From contig NW_015961948.1 in NCBI RefSeq assembly GCF_000497045.1, positions 1-64,000 of the forward strand: DNA of 64,000 nt. Direction: 5' to 3'. The notes beneath the pieces were generated by a model. That model ran no database searches. It was not told where the DNA came from and saw nothing but the letters and a program-made list of their open reading frames with translations. Source of the DNA: Kalmanozyma brasiliensis GHG001. Taxonomy: Eukaryota > Basidiomycota > Ustilaginomycetes > Ustilaginales. Made by a program: the position numbers and the translations under genes. Position 1 is the stretch's first letter. Each line of letters begins with the position of its first letter. This document shows, one piece after another, positions 29,791 through 38,830 of the stretch.

Positions 29791-31404
29791 ATGTCGCAGC
29801 AATACTCATACGGCGGCGGAGGCGAAGGAGGCTATCAGCCCCCGCAAGCGCCTCCTCAGCAGCCTCCTCACATGCAACAACCCAACTCGTACGCACCCGG
29901 TCCCTACCAAGGTCAGCCTCACGGCGCCCAAAACCAGTACTACAACGGTCAACAGCCCCAACATCCTCCTCCTCAGCAGTACTACGGTAACGACCAAAAG
30001 ATGGCGCTCAAGCCCGAAGGCTTCGAAGGCGAGCGCTTCAAGCCCAAGCCCAAGTTCAACGACCCCATCTTCCTCGTCCTCTTCCTGCTCGTCTTTGGCG
30101 GCTTCATCGCGCTCTCGGTCATCTGTCTCATGGGCTACTCCAACGCCAATGTCAACGTCTCCATTGGCCGCACCAATGTTCCGGGTAGCACACTCAACGG
30201 TCAGACGGTCATCATGTTCATGATCTGCTGTGGTGTCGCGCTCGTTCTCTCGTTCATCTACATCCTGCTCGTCCGCACTTTCCCCAAATTCATCCTCGAG
30301 GCGACGCTGCTGCTGACCACGCTCGCCAATGTCGCTTTCTGCGTCTACCTCTGGGTTTCGGGTAACACGGCTGCGGCTATCATCTTCACCATCTTTGCCG
30401 TCTTCAGCGTGATTGCCTACTTCTTCATGCGCAAGCGCATTCCGCTCGCCAAGCTCATCCTCGTCACTGTCATCCGCACGGCAGAGCAGTACAAGAGCGT
30501 CTACGTCGTCGCGCTCACCGGTCTGATCGTCGAAACCGCCTTCAGTGCATGGACCAGCTGGGTCATCGTTGCAACTTACCAGCGCTTCCAGCCGAGCGGA
30601 CAGGCGGCCGGCAGCAGCTCTAGCAACGCCTCGATCATCGGCCTCATGGTCTTTATCGTCTTTGCCTACTACTGGATCTCCGAAGTGATCAAGAACGTCG
30701 CCTTCACCACCGTCGCCGGCATCTTTGGCGTGGCTTACTACAACGTCAACAAGGTTTCGCACGCTGCGTGGGGCGCGTTCCGCCGCTCCATGACCTACAG
30801 TCTGGGGTCAATCTGCTTCGGCTCGCTCATTGTGGCCATCCTCGACATGCTGCGTGCGCTATTCAACCTGCTTCAGAGCCAGGCAGCTTCGGATGGCGAT
30901 ATGACGGGTCAGATTCTGGCGTGCATTGCCTCGTGCTGCATCGGCTGCATCCGCGCCCTCGTCGACTACTTCAACCGCTACGCCTACATCAACATTGCCC
31001 TCTACGGAAACGGATACATCCGCGCGGCCAAGGAGACCTGGTCGCTGCTCAAGGACCGCGGTATCGACGCGCTCATCAACGACAGCCTCGTCAACATTGT
31101 CTTCAACTGCGGTGCTTTCATCGTCGGTCTGTTGACCGCCCTGTTCGCTTACGTCTACGAGCAGAAGACCAACCCACAGTACCTCCAGAACAGCTCTGGG
31201 TACTACTCGATCATTCTGCTCGTAGCGTTCGGGCTGGGCTTCAACATCGCGCTCAGCGTGGGAGCAGGCAGCATCGCCAGTGGTGTCAGCACCTACTTTG
31301 TCGCGCTGGCTGAGGACCCGTACGTACTGCAGGGCAAGAACCCGGAGCTGTTCGAGATGATCCGTCAGCAGTACCCGCATGTCGTACAGGCTGTCAATCA
31401 CTAA
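29791..31404 (+). CDS. PNS1: Pns1/choline transporter-like (CTL/SLC44) membrane protein
   Basis: 537 residues starting at MSQQYSYGGG, right after GTTGACC. The N-terminal 85 residues are Gln/Pro/Tyr/Gly-rich and cytosolic. The rest has about ten membrane helices (FLVLFLLVFGGFIALSVICL, IMFMICCGVALVLSFIYILL and others). The conserved CTL core is clear: a long loop with WISEVIKNVAFTTVAG, the signature AWGAFRRSMTYSLGSICFGS, NRYAYINIALYGNGYIRAAK with ETW, and a C-terminal YFVALAEDPYVLQ-like end. The family is named for choline, but yeast Pns1 does not clearly transport choline, so the substrate is open. Plasma membrane is likely. Confidence 0.93.
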   Translation: MSQQYSYGGGGEGGYQPPQAPPQQPPHMQQPNSYAPGPYQGQPHGAQNQYYNGQQPQHPPPQQYYGNDQKMALKPEGFEGERFKPKPKFNDPIFLVLFLLVFGGFIALSVICLMGYSNANVNVSIGRTNVPGSTLNGQTVIMFMICCGVALVLSFIYILLVRTFPKFILEATLLLTTLANVAFCVYLWVSGNTAAAIIFTIFAVFSVIAYFFMRKRIPLAKLILVTVIRTAEQYKSVYVVALTGLIVETAFSAWTSWVIVATYQRFQPSGQAAGSSSSNASIIGLMVFIVFAYYWISEVIKNVAFTTVAGIFGVAYYNVNKVSHAAWGAFRRSMTYSLGSICFGSLIVAILDMLRALFNLLQSQAASDGDMTGQILACIASCCIGCIRALVDYFNRYAYINIALYGNGYIRAAKETWSLLKDRGIDALINDSLVNIVFNCGAFIVGLLTALFAYVYEQKTNPQYLQNSSGYYSIILLVAFGLGFNIALSVGAGSIASGVSTYFVALAEDPYVLQGKNPELFEMIRQQYPHVVQAVNH

Positions 31405-31815
31405 GCCTTCCGCACTGCCATCACTGTAGATTACGTCTTCACATCGCACTTGATCGCTCGCCTAATCGATCTTTCTCACAAAACTACTTGTAGCGTGGAA
31501 AAGCACCAGATTGACTTATCGGCTCATCCGCTTTTGCACGGCCACAACCGGAAGCCTGAACTTAGTTCGAGCGTTTCCAGAAATGTGACAATGGTGGGGA
31601 TGCGGTGGGGCCTCCACCGCCACACATTCACATGCGCAATGACTGTCAAAGCCATTGCGCGGCGGTCTCGAACAGAGTTACGAGCGATCACTCCATCATT
31701 CATCTCCTCGCCACTATCACTTTCTTTGTCGGCAACGAGCTCTTCAAGAGACCAGCTGGCTCCTGAGTACCACATCAGACCAAGCGTTCCGTATACCACA
31801 CTGCGCATAAGCACC
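31405..31815. other. Intergenic between the Pns1-like gene and LOR gene 2
   Basis: Contains the conserved 53-bp upstream block at 31592-31644. An open frame crosses from 31450 into the LOR gene, but the part before 31816 does not resemble the paralogue apart from the conserved DNA block, so I treat it as leader/promoter. Confidence 0.55.
31592..31644 (+). promoter_or_regulatory. Conserved upstream block of LOR gene 2 with CGG-N11-CCG palindrome
   Basis: Counterpart of the block at 27552-27604. The core at 31602-31620 reads GCGGTGGGGCCTCCACCGC: seven-base perfect arms and CGG-N11-CCG spacing, the spacing of a Gal4-type Zn2Cys6 dimer site. It is about 195-215 bp before the ATG at 31816. Confidence 0.7.
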
Positions 31816-32661
31816 ATGAGCTCCGTCAGGAAAGCGTCCAAGCCATCGGCGGGAGCTCCTCCCATCATCACCCGCGCCCCTCGACCATTCTGTCTCTTGG
31901 GAATCATTGCCGAGTACGCACGCCATACGACACCCATCACGCTACGTTTCAGTGAGGGCAGACACTCCTTCTTCAAAGACGTCATGAACATCACAGACGC
32001 TGTCACCAACGCGCTGGTCTTCCGTGTGGAAGTCAAGGCCTTCTCCCTGTCTGGCAAGAAGACGCTCATCGATCACGCGGGACGGCGACTGTTCGATTTC
32101 TACCGCGCCGGCGGCGGTCTCTCCACCACGTACCAAGGCGAAAGTTGTGACGAGACGAAAAAGCTTCTCTTCACCGTCGACAAGATTGGCACCTCGGAGT
32201 CGGAGCTCTTCATTGCCTTTGATAATCTTGCTGCGGATGGCCGGCGTCAGCGATGGTCGGTGAAGGGACGATGGCTGCCCGGCGTGTCCCAGATCGCAAA
32301 CATGTCTGGTCTTGCCGTCGCCAACATCTCGAGGGACTTCAGCGATTTCTGCTGTGAGTTCATAGTGCCAGCATCGAGCACTGCATAGATTCGCTCGCTG
32401 ACATTGCTTTTCGCCCTTTCCCCAGCCGACACACAGACATTGGAGGTCACAGTCGCTCCAGGCGTCGACGCTGCTCTCGTGTCGGCTCTCTGCGTCTGCT
32501 TCGAAGAGGCGTACCGCTGCGTAGGCCACAGCAGTTCTTGCCATAATAGATCCGGCACAAGTGTTGCTCTTCGACACAGTTCTATGGGCATGAGCTCAGG
32601 TGCTGCCCTCGCGGCGGCCGGACCAATGGGCATGGGGCCGGGCATGGGCCAAGGCTTCTGA
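31816..32661 (+). CDS. LURP-one-related (LOR/Tubby C-terminal-like) protein 2, two exons
   Basis: 257 residues. Exon 1 is 31816-32353, the intron 32354-32425 (72 nt, GTGAGT donor, CCCCAG acceptor), and exon 2 is 32426-32661. The phase and position of the intron are identical to LOR gene 1, and the exon 2 start (DTQTLEVTVAPGVDAALVSA) aligns with it. The core blocks are GIIAEYARHTTPITLRF, VEVKAFSLSGKKTLIDHAGR, YQGESCDETKKLLFTVDKIG and WSVKGRWLPGVSQI. Exon 2 is longer than in gene 1 and ends in a Met/Gly-rich tail (MGMGPGMGQGF). Function unknown. Paralogue by duplication; the two copies face away from each other across the DUF1295 and Pns1-like genes. Confidence 0.85.
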
Positions 32662-32896
32662 CCATGATCAGCTCCAGATCTGTTGACGCTGTAGTTGCGT
32701 ACAAACACCGTGACTTCAGTTGCATTTGCTTCCTGCGGTGGGAAGTGGATGGGCACGAGCGTCTCTTCGATTCTTGTCAGGCTCGTCTCGCACCCATCCT
32801 TCATTACGACCGTCCAATGAATCTCATGACTTCGGTCCACGCCAGCCCAGCCATGCTTCTCGAACGATCTGATACTGTGATTTCCCGAGCTCGAGA

Positions 32897-35080
32897 CTAC
32901 AACTTCGCCACCGCCCCAGGAGCAATGACCTTCCTCGACTGCCTCACGATCTGCACCCTGTGTCCTTTGGATGCAGCAATGTCCTTGCGCAGCAGCTTGC
33001 CCGTCGGGTTCCTCGGCGCGCTCTCCGCGAACAGATACCAGCTTGGCCACTTGTAGTAGGCTGTCTTATCTCCAACCCATGTATGAAGTCGGTGAGCCAG
33101 CTCGTGCATCTTGGCCTCTTGAGAGAGGGCCGACTTGTCCTTGGGCACCACGAGCAGGAGCACCTGCTCCTCACCTGTGGAGGCGTCTTCGATGAAGCCC
33201 GTCGCCGCGGCGTCAACGAGCTCCGGATGGGTCGCAAACAGGTCGTCCAGTTCCGCAGGAGGTACTTGGAAACCTTTGACTTTGATGAGCTCCTTGGTGC
33301 GACCGGTGATCCACAGCCGACCGTTGGCGTCGAGACACCCCTCATCGCCGGAGCGGTACCAGCCATCGTCGGTGAAAGCACCCGCGGTCAGCTCGACATC
33401 GAGAGCAGAGTGGGTTTCAGAGGACAAGCCCGAGAAGTAGCCCGACATGACGGCCGGTGCACGGATGAGCACCTCTCCCACCACGCCGGGATTAAGAGGT
33501 GCCCGCTCACCGCGCGCCCGGGCCTGACGCGAGACGGCACGGATCTCTTCTTGACGGTGCTCGGATTGCTGCTGGCTCGTTCCGGGAAGCGGTCGGATCT
33601 GAATATCGGTGTTGGGACAAGGAAAGCCGGCACTGCCCAGCTCGTCTCGCACGACCTTGCCGTCGGCGTCCAATCCGAGGCCGCCTGTCTGCGAGGTGGA
33701 GCACGTCTCTGTGGTGCCGTAGCCGAGTTGGATGTACTTGCCCGTGCGTTCGTACACCTTGCGCACCACCTCGACTGGGACCGGAGCACCACCGGTAAGG
33801 AACGCGGCGATGCTCGATAGATCGATGCCTTTGCTCTGCGGTGCAGCCGGGTCGAGGTGAGGGCAGGAGCGCAGCGCTACGGCTACAGCTGGAGCGATGT
33901 GGCTGAAGGTGGCCCGGTAGCGAGTGACGAGACCGAGGTAGTAGCCCAGGTCGAACTTGGGCGATGCAGGAATGATAAGCGTCGTGCCAAAAGCGACGGT
34001 GGGGAGCAAGACGGTTGCGAGACCATACACGTGGTACCACGGAGCCAGCGTGATCCAACGTTCACCGCCTCCGTTGGCGCCCCTCGACGTGCCGCTAAAG
34101 TGCGGGTTGGTGTCCCACACGCCCAACGTGTTGCTGACGAGAGCACGGTGGCTGATGAGCACGCCTTTGCTCTGACCGGTCGTGCCGCTGGACCACAGAA
34201 CGAAGGCGATCCTCCTCTGCTGCTCCTCGGGTGTCATGGGCGCAGGTGTAAACGCAGGACGATCGAGACTGGCGATGCTGCCTTCGCCCTTCGTCCCTGG
34301 GGGCGGCAGCAAGAGATGCGTCCAGTCGCGAGGATCGTATGCCGATGCAACGCCGTGTCGGTTCACGTTGTTTCCGTAATAGTCCATGCCTGACGAGACG
34401 TCGACGGTCCACACGCGGCGTCGAAGGAACGGAACCTGGTTGCTCTTCTCGAGCCTGGCTGCCTTGGATTCGTCCCAGTCTCTGGCAAGTTGACGCGCCC
34501 ATGCCTGGATCTCTGCTGCCTTGACCTGGCCGTTGTCGGTGGGAGGCGAGTCGAGCAGCAGCTGGAGCGCTTTGCGAAGAGGAAGCTCACCTTCTGCGCC
34601 GACGGTGGTGAAGAGAACTTGGGGACGCGCCTTAGCAAGGATGTAGGCCAGCTCGCGAGGACTGAGATAGGTTGAGATGGGGCAGACGGTGAGGTTGGCT
34701 GCGACGGTACCGAGTGCGACCAGAGGCCAGACCATACCGTTCGGGATGTGGAGTAAGACGGTGGTGCGAGGAGCGTGGATCGGTTCACGCGGTCGCTTTG
34801 GATCCGAGACAAATGCCGCTGGTGCACCCGTCAAGATCTGGAGGGAGCGGGCGAGTCGCAAGCTGTCGGCCCTCAGCCGTGCCCAGCTGAGCTGTGCGCC
34901 TGTTCCATCATGTACCAGGATGGGTCGCTGTTCCGGGATAGGGGTAGCGTCGAAGGTGTGGTCCGGGTATCGATCGGCAAAGTGGTTGGGGTGGTGCTGG
35001 AGAGGATTGCTGAAGAGGAAGGTGTGAAGGTTCTGGTCCTGGGGGAAAGCGGTCTTGAGACCGCTGGTGATGGCGACCAT
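32897..35080 (-). CDS. Peroxisomal acyl/aryl-CoA synthetase (4-coumarate-CoA ligase-like)
   Basis: ANL-superfamily adenylating enzyme of 727 residues that should activate an aryl or fatty acid with ATP and CoA. Signatures: P-loop SSGTTGQSKGVLISH, YGTTETCSTSQTGG, hinge region YRSGDEGCLDANGRLWITGR with TKELIKVKGFQVPP, and the catalytic Lys in NPTGKLLRKD. The last three residues are AKL, a type 1 peroxisomal targeting signal. The protein is about 150 residues longer than plant 4CL; inserts lie before the P-loop (about 190-300) and near 480-520 (Gln/Arg-rich). A TATA-like box lies 68-73 bp upstream. It converges with LOR gene 2. Substrate assignment to coumarate-type acids is a family guess; medium-chain fatty acids are possible. 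Confidence 0.88.
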   Translation of the reverse strand: MVAITSGLKTAFPQDQNLHTFLFSNPLQHHPNHFADRYPDHTFDATPIPEQRPILVHDGTGAQLSWARLRADSLRLARSLQILTGAPAAFVSDPKRPREPIHAPRTTVLLHIPNGMVWPLVALGTVAANLTVCPISTYLSPRELAYILAKARPQVLFTTVGAEGELPLRKALQLLLDSPPTDNGQVKAAEIQAWARQLARDWDESKAARLEKSNQVPFLRRRVWTVDVSSGMDYYGNNVNRHGVASAYDPRDWTHLLLPPPGTKGEGSIASLDRPAFTPAPMTPEEQQRRIAFVLWSSGTTGQSKGVLISHRALVSNTLGVWDTNPHFSGTSRGANGGGERWITLAPWYHVYGLATVLLPTVAFGTTLIIPASPKFDLGYYLGLVTRYRATFSHIAPAVAVALRSCPHLDPAAPQSKGIDLSSIAAFLTGGAPVPVEVVRKVYERTGKYIQLGYGTTETCSTSQTGGLGLDADGKVVRDELGSAGFPCPNTDIQIRPLPGTSQQQSEHRQEEIRAVSRQARARGERAPLNPGVVGEVLIRAPAVMSGYFSGLSSETHSALDVELTAGAFTDDGWYRSGDEGCLDANGRLWITGRTKELIKVKGFQVPPAELDDLFATHPELVDAAATGFIEDASTGEEQVLLLVVPKDKSALSQEAKMHELAHRLHTWVGDKTAYYKWPSWYLFAESAPRNPTGKLLRKDIAASKGHRVQIVRQSRKVIAPGAVAKL

Positions 35081-35147
35081 GGTGTGGTACGAAGCAATCT
35101 AGGCGCAGATGGACCGAAAGCAGGAAGACGAGTCGAAAGAGCACCTG

Positions 35148-35153
35148 CTTATA
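35148..35153 (-). promoter_or_regulatory. TATA-like element of the CoA ligase gene
   Basis: TATAAG on the minus strand (GATATAAGC), 68-73 bp upstream of the ATG at 35080. Confidence 0.45.
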
Positions 35154-36727
35154 TCAGGACAGCCGGTCGACACAAAAGTGCGGGGCACCACAGATAGGAT
35201 GTGGGGAGGAGGAAGGACAATGGCCGAACAAGCACGAGAGAAGGGTCCAAGCTTCACTCATCCGATACAATGCGCAGACATGTTCGGCTGTCGCGGCAAC
35301 GTCCTTGCTGCAGTGGTCACGTTGCTACTCGGACTATCACTCCGGAAGCGCTACGCACCTCGACCCTTCAAACGGCCACGTCGTCCACCGCCTCGTCTTA
35401 GCCCTCTCCGCGGCGTATTCGAACGTCGAGATCATGGTGATCGCCCTTCATTGCACAGTCCGCCCCCGTTTGACAGTTCCATATCATTTGTGGGAGCAGA
35501 AGCGCAGAAGGCGGCAACAGGAGCCCACATGAGAAGGCGCAGAACGCGGGGAGAGGAGGCTTCGCTTTTGGCGCACGGGTTGGACCATTCAGGGTCCTCG
35601 ATTGATGGCTTTGTCGGCCGTCGGGTCGGGCTGCTCGCCTTGGCTGTCGCGCGAATTTGGGGCCAAGGACCTGTTCACTCGGCCGTGTGGCTAACACCCT
35701 TCTCCCATTCTTGGCCAACTCGCGGTCCGCTCATTGTCGCCGGTTCGTGACCTGAAAGCTTGCTCGTCATCGTCGGAACATGATGCCCAGCTGCGTTCGG
35801 TCTCTTGGGCCCGTGTACTCAAAAGTGTTCAGTTCTTCGCTGTAACATGGCAGCAGCGTCGTCGTCGTCAGCGCTTCTCTGCGGTGTCTTCGAATGGACC
35901 CTGAATCGAAGGAGAAACCTTCTCGCGCCGAGCAGCCAACTCTAAATTAGGGCTGTGTCTTGCAGCTCCGACCAAAGTCACCGTCGGCACGGTCATCTGC
36001 CATGGCATTCGAGTCTCGATCGTCCACGACAGGCTTAAGGAACGGGATGCGGTGCAGCCGGCAGCGGAATCACAGCCTTGCTGGCCTTACGAGATACAGG
36101 CCAGTACTCCTCTGACGGAAACTCGTATGAGAAAGGCAGTCGACTTCATTTTTACTTGGCGGAATGTGGCAACCGACCTTCCATGCGTCGGATGCTGCGG
36201 GGAGCACGAAGCTCAACATAAGCTTCTTCGCGACCTGAACGCATGAAGGTCGAGCCAATCTGTCATGATGGTCTTCGTTTTGGAATGGACTGAGGCATGC
36301 CTGCCGAGATGGATTGCCCATCCTCGCTTACGGCGAAAATCGACCGACAATCGAGAACCCTGCTGCCGAAGAATTCGCAAACGTCGTGTGGCGAGGCATT
36401 CCAGACCTGCACATGCAACCTACGCTTGGCATGCGCTACACACCGTTTTACAGCTTGGCAGGCCATCTCCTTGGGTCCAGCCGCCTGCAGCTTATGCGGT
36501 GCTCCACTGCCAATGCTGTGTCCGGTCCGGCATGATCTTGTTCGGTCAACCTTGCTGCTTTGACATTGCCTCGGCACCATCATCTCCACCCTCGATCCTC
36601 GTCCACCTCTCTCGACTCGGTACGATAGAAGGCTAAGACTTCTTGACAAGCATCGTGGCTTCTTGCGCCACCCTCCTTAGCGCTGGACGCACTCACTCGA
36701 CCTTCCTTTGATCCAAGCCACAGACCG

Positions 36728-36735
36728 TATATAAT
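36728..36735 (+). promoter_or_regulatory. TATA box of the secreted serine-rich protein gene
   Basis: TATATAAT lies 68-75 bp before the ATG at 36803, followed by a CT-rich leader. A strong TATA suggests regulated, possibly condition-specific expression. Confidence 0.55.
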
Positions 36736-36802
36736 CTGCAAAGGCTTTCGTCTCTCTTGCCGGCATAGACACTTACACGCAAACATCCCTCTCCAGCATA
36801 CC

Positions 36803-37717
36803 ATGAAGACCTCAGTGACGCTCACGACACTGGCGCTGGCCACCGCAGCGCTATCTGCCACCTCCACTGCAGCGCTCCCATCGACCCTCTCGCGCCGCCA
36901 GTCCTCGTCGCAAGGCTACTTCAGCCCCTCTGCCAACGGCGGCTCCATGCTGACCGAGCAACGCGAGCCGCTCAACATCATCGTCTCTGGCCAGTCCAGC
37001 CCTGGCGTCCTCTACCAAGATGGGTTTGAGGAGTTTTCTCGCGCGCTCTACTTCTCCCCCGGCAGCTGTCTCGGCATCAGTCAGGGCGGCTTCCAGTCCG
37101 CGAATCTGGGTGATGGCAACGGTGATCGGCCGCAGACCAACATCATGCGCTACAATTACAAGCAGGGCGACAGCGGGACGTGCCTCGAGTCGCTACACGG
37201 TGGCAATCACTTCCGCTACTGGATCCAGAATGGTAGTGCTGCCGACTCGGGGGCGGTGTTCATCGCCGCCAGTGTCGAGCTGAACGCAACTCTCAACCAC
37301 ATGATTGCGCCCAATGGGTACGACGATGGCCGCGATGAGATCGTCGGCAATGCCACGGCGGGCACGCTGACGAGCCCAGGCGGATTCGGGTACACCGTTA
37401 GCAGGACCACCAACTCGTTGCTCAGCGGCTTTTCGGCCAGCCAGATCAATCACGGCATTAGCATTGACGGCACGGTAGATGTGCTCACCGTTACGATTAC
37501 CAAGAACGGCACGATCGGTGCAGGTCGCAACTCAAGCTCGAGCGACTCCGGCAGCAGCGGCAGCTCAAGCGAGAACAGCGGAAGCAACGGAAGCAGCGGC
37601 AGCAGCGGTAGCACGTCAAGCTCGAGTGGTGCATCCGACCTCTTCGGCATGAGCCACGTCGTAGGTCTCAGCACCTTGGCGCTTGGTCTGACCTCGGCGA
37701 CGATGCTGCTGCTCTGA
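36803..37717 (+). CDS. Secreted Ser-rich protein, probably GPI-anchored
   Basis: 304 residues. An N-terminal signal peptide (TLTTLALATAALSATSTAAL) is followed by LSRRQ, a Kex2-type dibasic site. The middle (about 40-225) is a globular extracellular domain with several N-x-S/T sites and two to three Cys (SPGSCLGIS, SGTCLESLHG). Residues about 230-280 are a Ser/Gly/Asn spacer. The last 25 residues are hydrophobic (VVGLSTLALGLTSATMLLL) after a small-residue SSSGASD stretch, which fits a GPI-attachment signal. It resembles fungal cell-surface proteins of unknown function conserved in basidiomycetes. A role at the plant interface is possible but not shown. Confidence 0.8.
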   Translation: MKTSVTLTTLALATAALSATSTAALPSTLSRRQSSSQGYFSPSANGGSMLTEQREPLNIIVSGQSSPGVLYQDGFEEFSRALYFSPGSCLGISQGGFQSANLGDGNGDRPQTNIMRYNYKQGDSGTCLESLHGGNHFRYWIQNGSAADSGAVFIAASVELNATLNHMIAPNGYDDGRDEIVGNATAGTLTSPGGFGYTVSRTTNSLLSGFSASQINHGISIDGTVDVLTVTITKNGTIGAGRNSSSSDSGSSGSSSENSGSNGSSGSSGSTSSSSGASDLFGMSHVVGLSTLALGLTSATMLLL

Positions 37718-38104
37718 GTCAACCACCGCGGGCGGCGTGCCTTCAAAGTCGTAAGACGCCACATATCGACCACTACTGCACTTTCTCTTCGATAGAAGTC
37801 AACGGACAATGATAGGATGGACCCTCTCTTTTCGCACTCTGCGCGGCTTCGATGAATGACGATGAGAGCGTGTGCAGAAAGGGCTCGTCGATCGACGCTG
37901 TGAGCTGGAATCGTACGAGCGTAAGCGTTGTCAATTGCCAGGAGGCAGCACGAGAAGAACTGAGCTCTCGCGCTGCAAACCCTAAATCCGAGATTCGCGC
38001 CAAAAAGTTCACCTCGCCTCCACACAAATCTTCAACCTTGCTTGACATCGAAGCTTCCTTCGAGACATCCACCATCCCACCTTCACGAGTCTGGAGTACG
38101 CGTC
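37718..38104. other. Short intergenic region before Zim17
   Basis: 387 bp with the Zim17 promoter and leader. No gene seen. Frames running into Zim17 begin at non-ATG codons. Confidence 0.55.
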
Positions 38105-38716
38105 ATGGCATCGGCAACGAGAGCGCTCCCTCTTTTGGGTCGCAACGTCGCATCAAGCAGTCGACAAACTCTGTCAGCGCTCGCGAAACCTCTCGCTGTC
38201 AGGCCAGCTGCTTCCTCGTCGCGACTCATTTCCACGCTGCACACATCCGCAAGTCGCACGCCATCATCGCTTCGTCCGACCCTATTCGCACAGCAGCGCA
38301 CATTTCGCACAGCATTCGCTCTGCGCAAGGACGAATCACGGACCGCCGTCTTCATCCCCGAAACCTCTTCGGATCCTTCCAATACCGACGACGCCTCCGC
38401 CTCGGTCCCGGTCACAGGCGAGCGCACGCCCATCGGCCAGATCGAACAGCGCCTCGCCATCACCTTTACCTGCACCGTCGACGCCTGCGGCCACCGCAGC
38501 TCACACGAGTTCTCGAAACGATCGTATACAAAGGGTATTGTCATCGTCCAGTGCCCCGGGTGCAAGAATCGACATCTCATCGCGGATAATCTGAGCTGGT
38601 TCACGGAGTCGGAAGGGGAGCCGAGGACGATTGAGCAGATGATCGAGGCGAAAGGCGGGAAGGTGAGGAGGGGAAGTGTCGGTGCGGATGGAGAGACGAT
38701 TGAGATTCTGTCCTAG
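38105..38716 (+). CDS. ZIM17: Mitochondrial Hsp70 escort protein Zim17/DNL-type zinc finger
   Basis: 203 residues. Predicted mitochondrial matrix protein that keeps mtHsp70 soluble and so supports protein import. The start at MASATRALPLLGR gives a basic, Ser/Arg-rich, acid-free presequence of roughly 75 residues. The DNL zinc finger follows: CTVDACGHRSSHEFSKRSY, then VQCPGCKNRHLIADNLSW. The first knuckle has four residues between the cysteines, which is common in fungal members, and the second is CPGC. The conserved RSSH, the K-x-x-Y and the R-H-L-I-A-D motif are all present. It converges with the amidase gene 114 bp downstream. Confidence 0.93.
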   Translation: MASATRALPLLGRNVASSSRQTLSALAKPLAVRPAASSSRLISTLHTSASRTPSSLRPTLFAQQRTFRTAFALRKDESRTAVFIPETSSDPSNTDDASASVPVTGERTPIGQIEQRLAITFTCTVDACGHRSSHEFSKRSYTKGIVIVQCPGCKNRHLIADNLSWFTESEGEPRTIEQMIEAKGGKVRRGSVGADGETIEILS

Positions 38717-38830
38717 ACGTGCGCGGCTGGCGTAACACATTCAGCCCCATAGATGGTCTACTCACACGACGCACACTCTCGAGCATCGAACGCAACACCT
38801 TGCTGTAATACTACAAGTTCTACTCTACAT

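Larger units (their letters stand above)
35081..36802. other. 1.7 kb divergent intergenic region
   Basis: Between the CoA-ligase promoter and the secreted-protein promoter. A 213-codon frame at 35109-35750 has no motif and a biased Arg/Pro composition, so I do not call it. TATA-like elements lie at both ends. Confidence 0.5.

Noticed and set aside
35109..35750. 213-codon frame upstream of the CoA ligase
   Set aside because: Starts inside the likely promoter of the divergent gene, covers its TATA-like box, and shows no domain.
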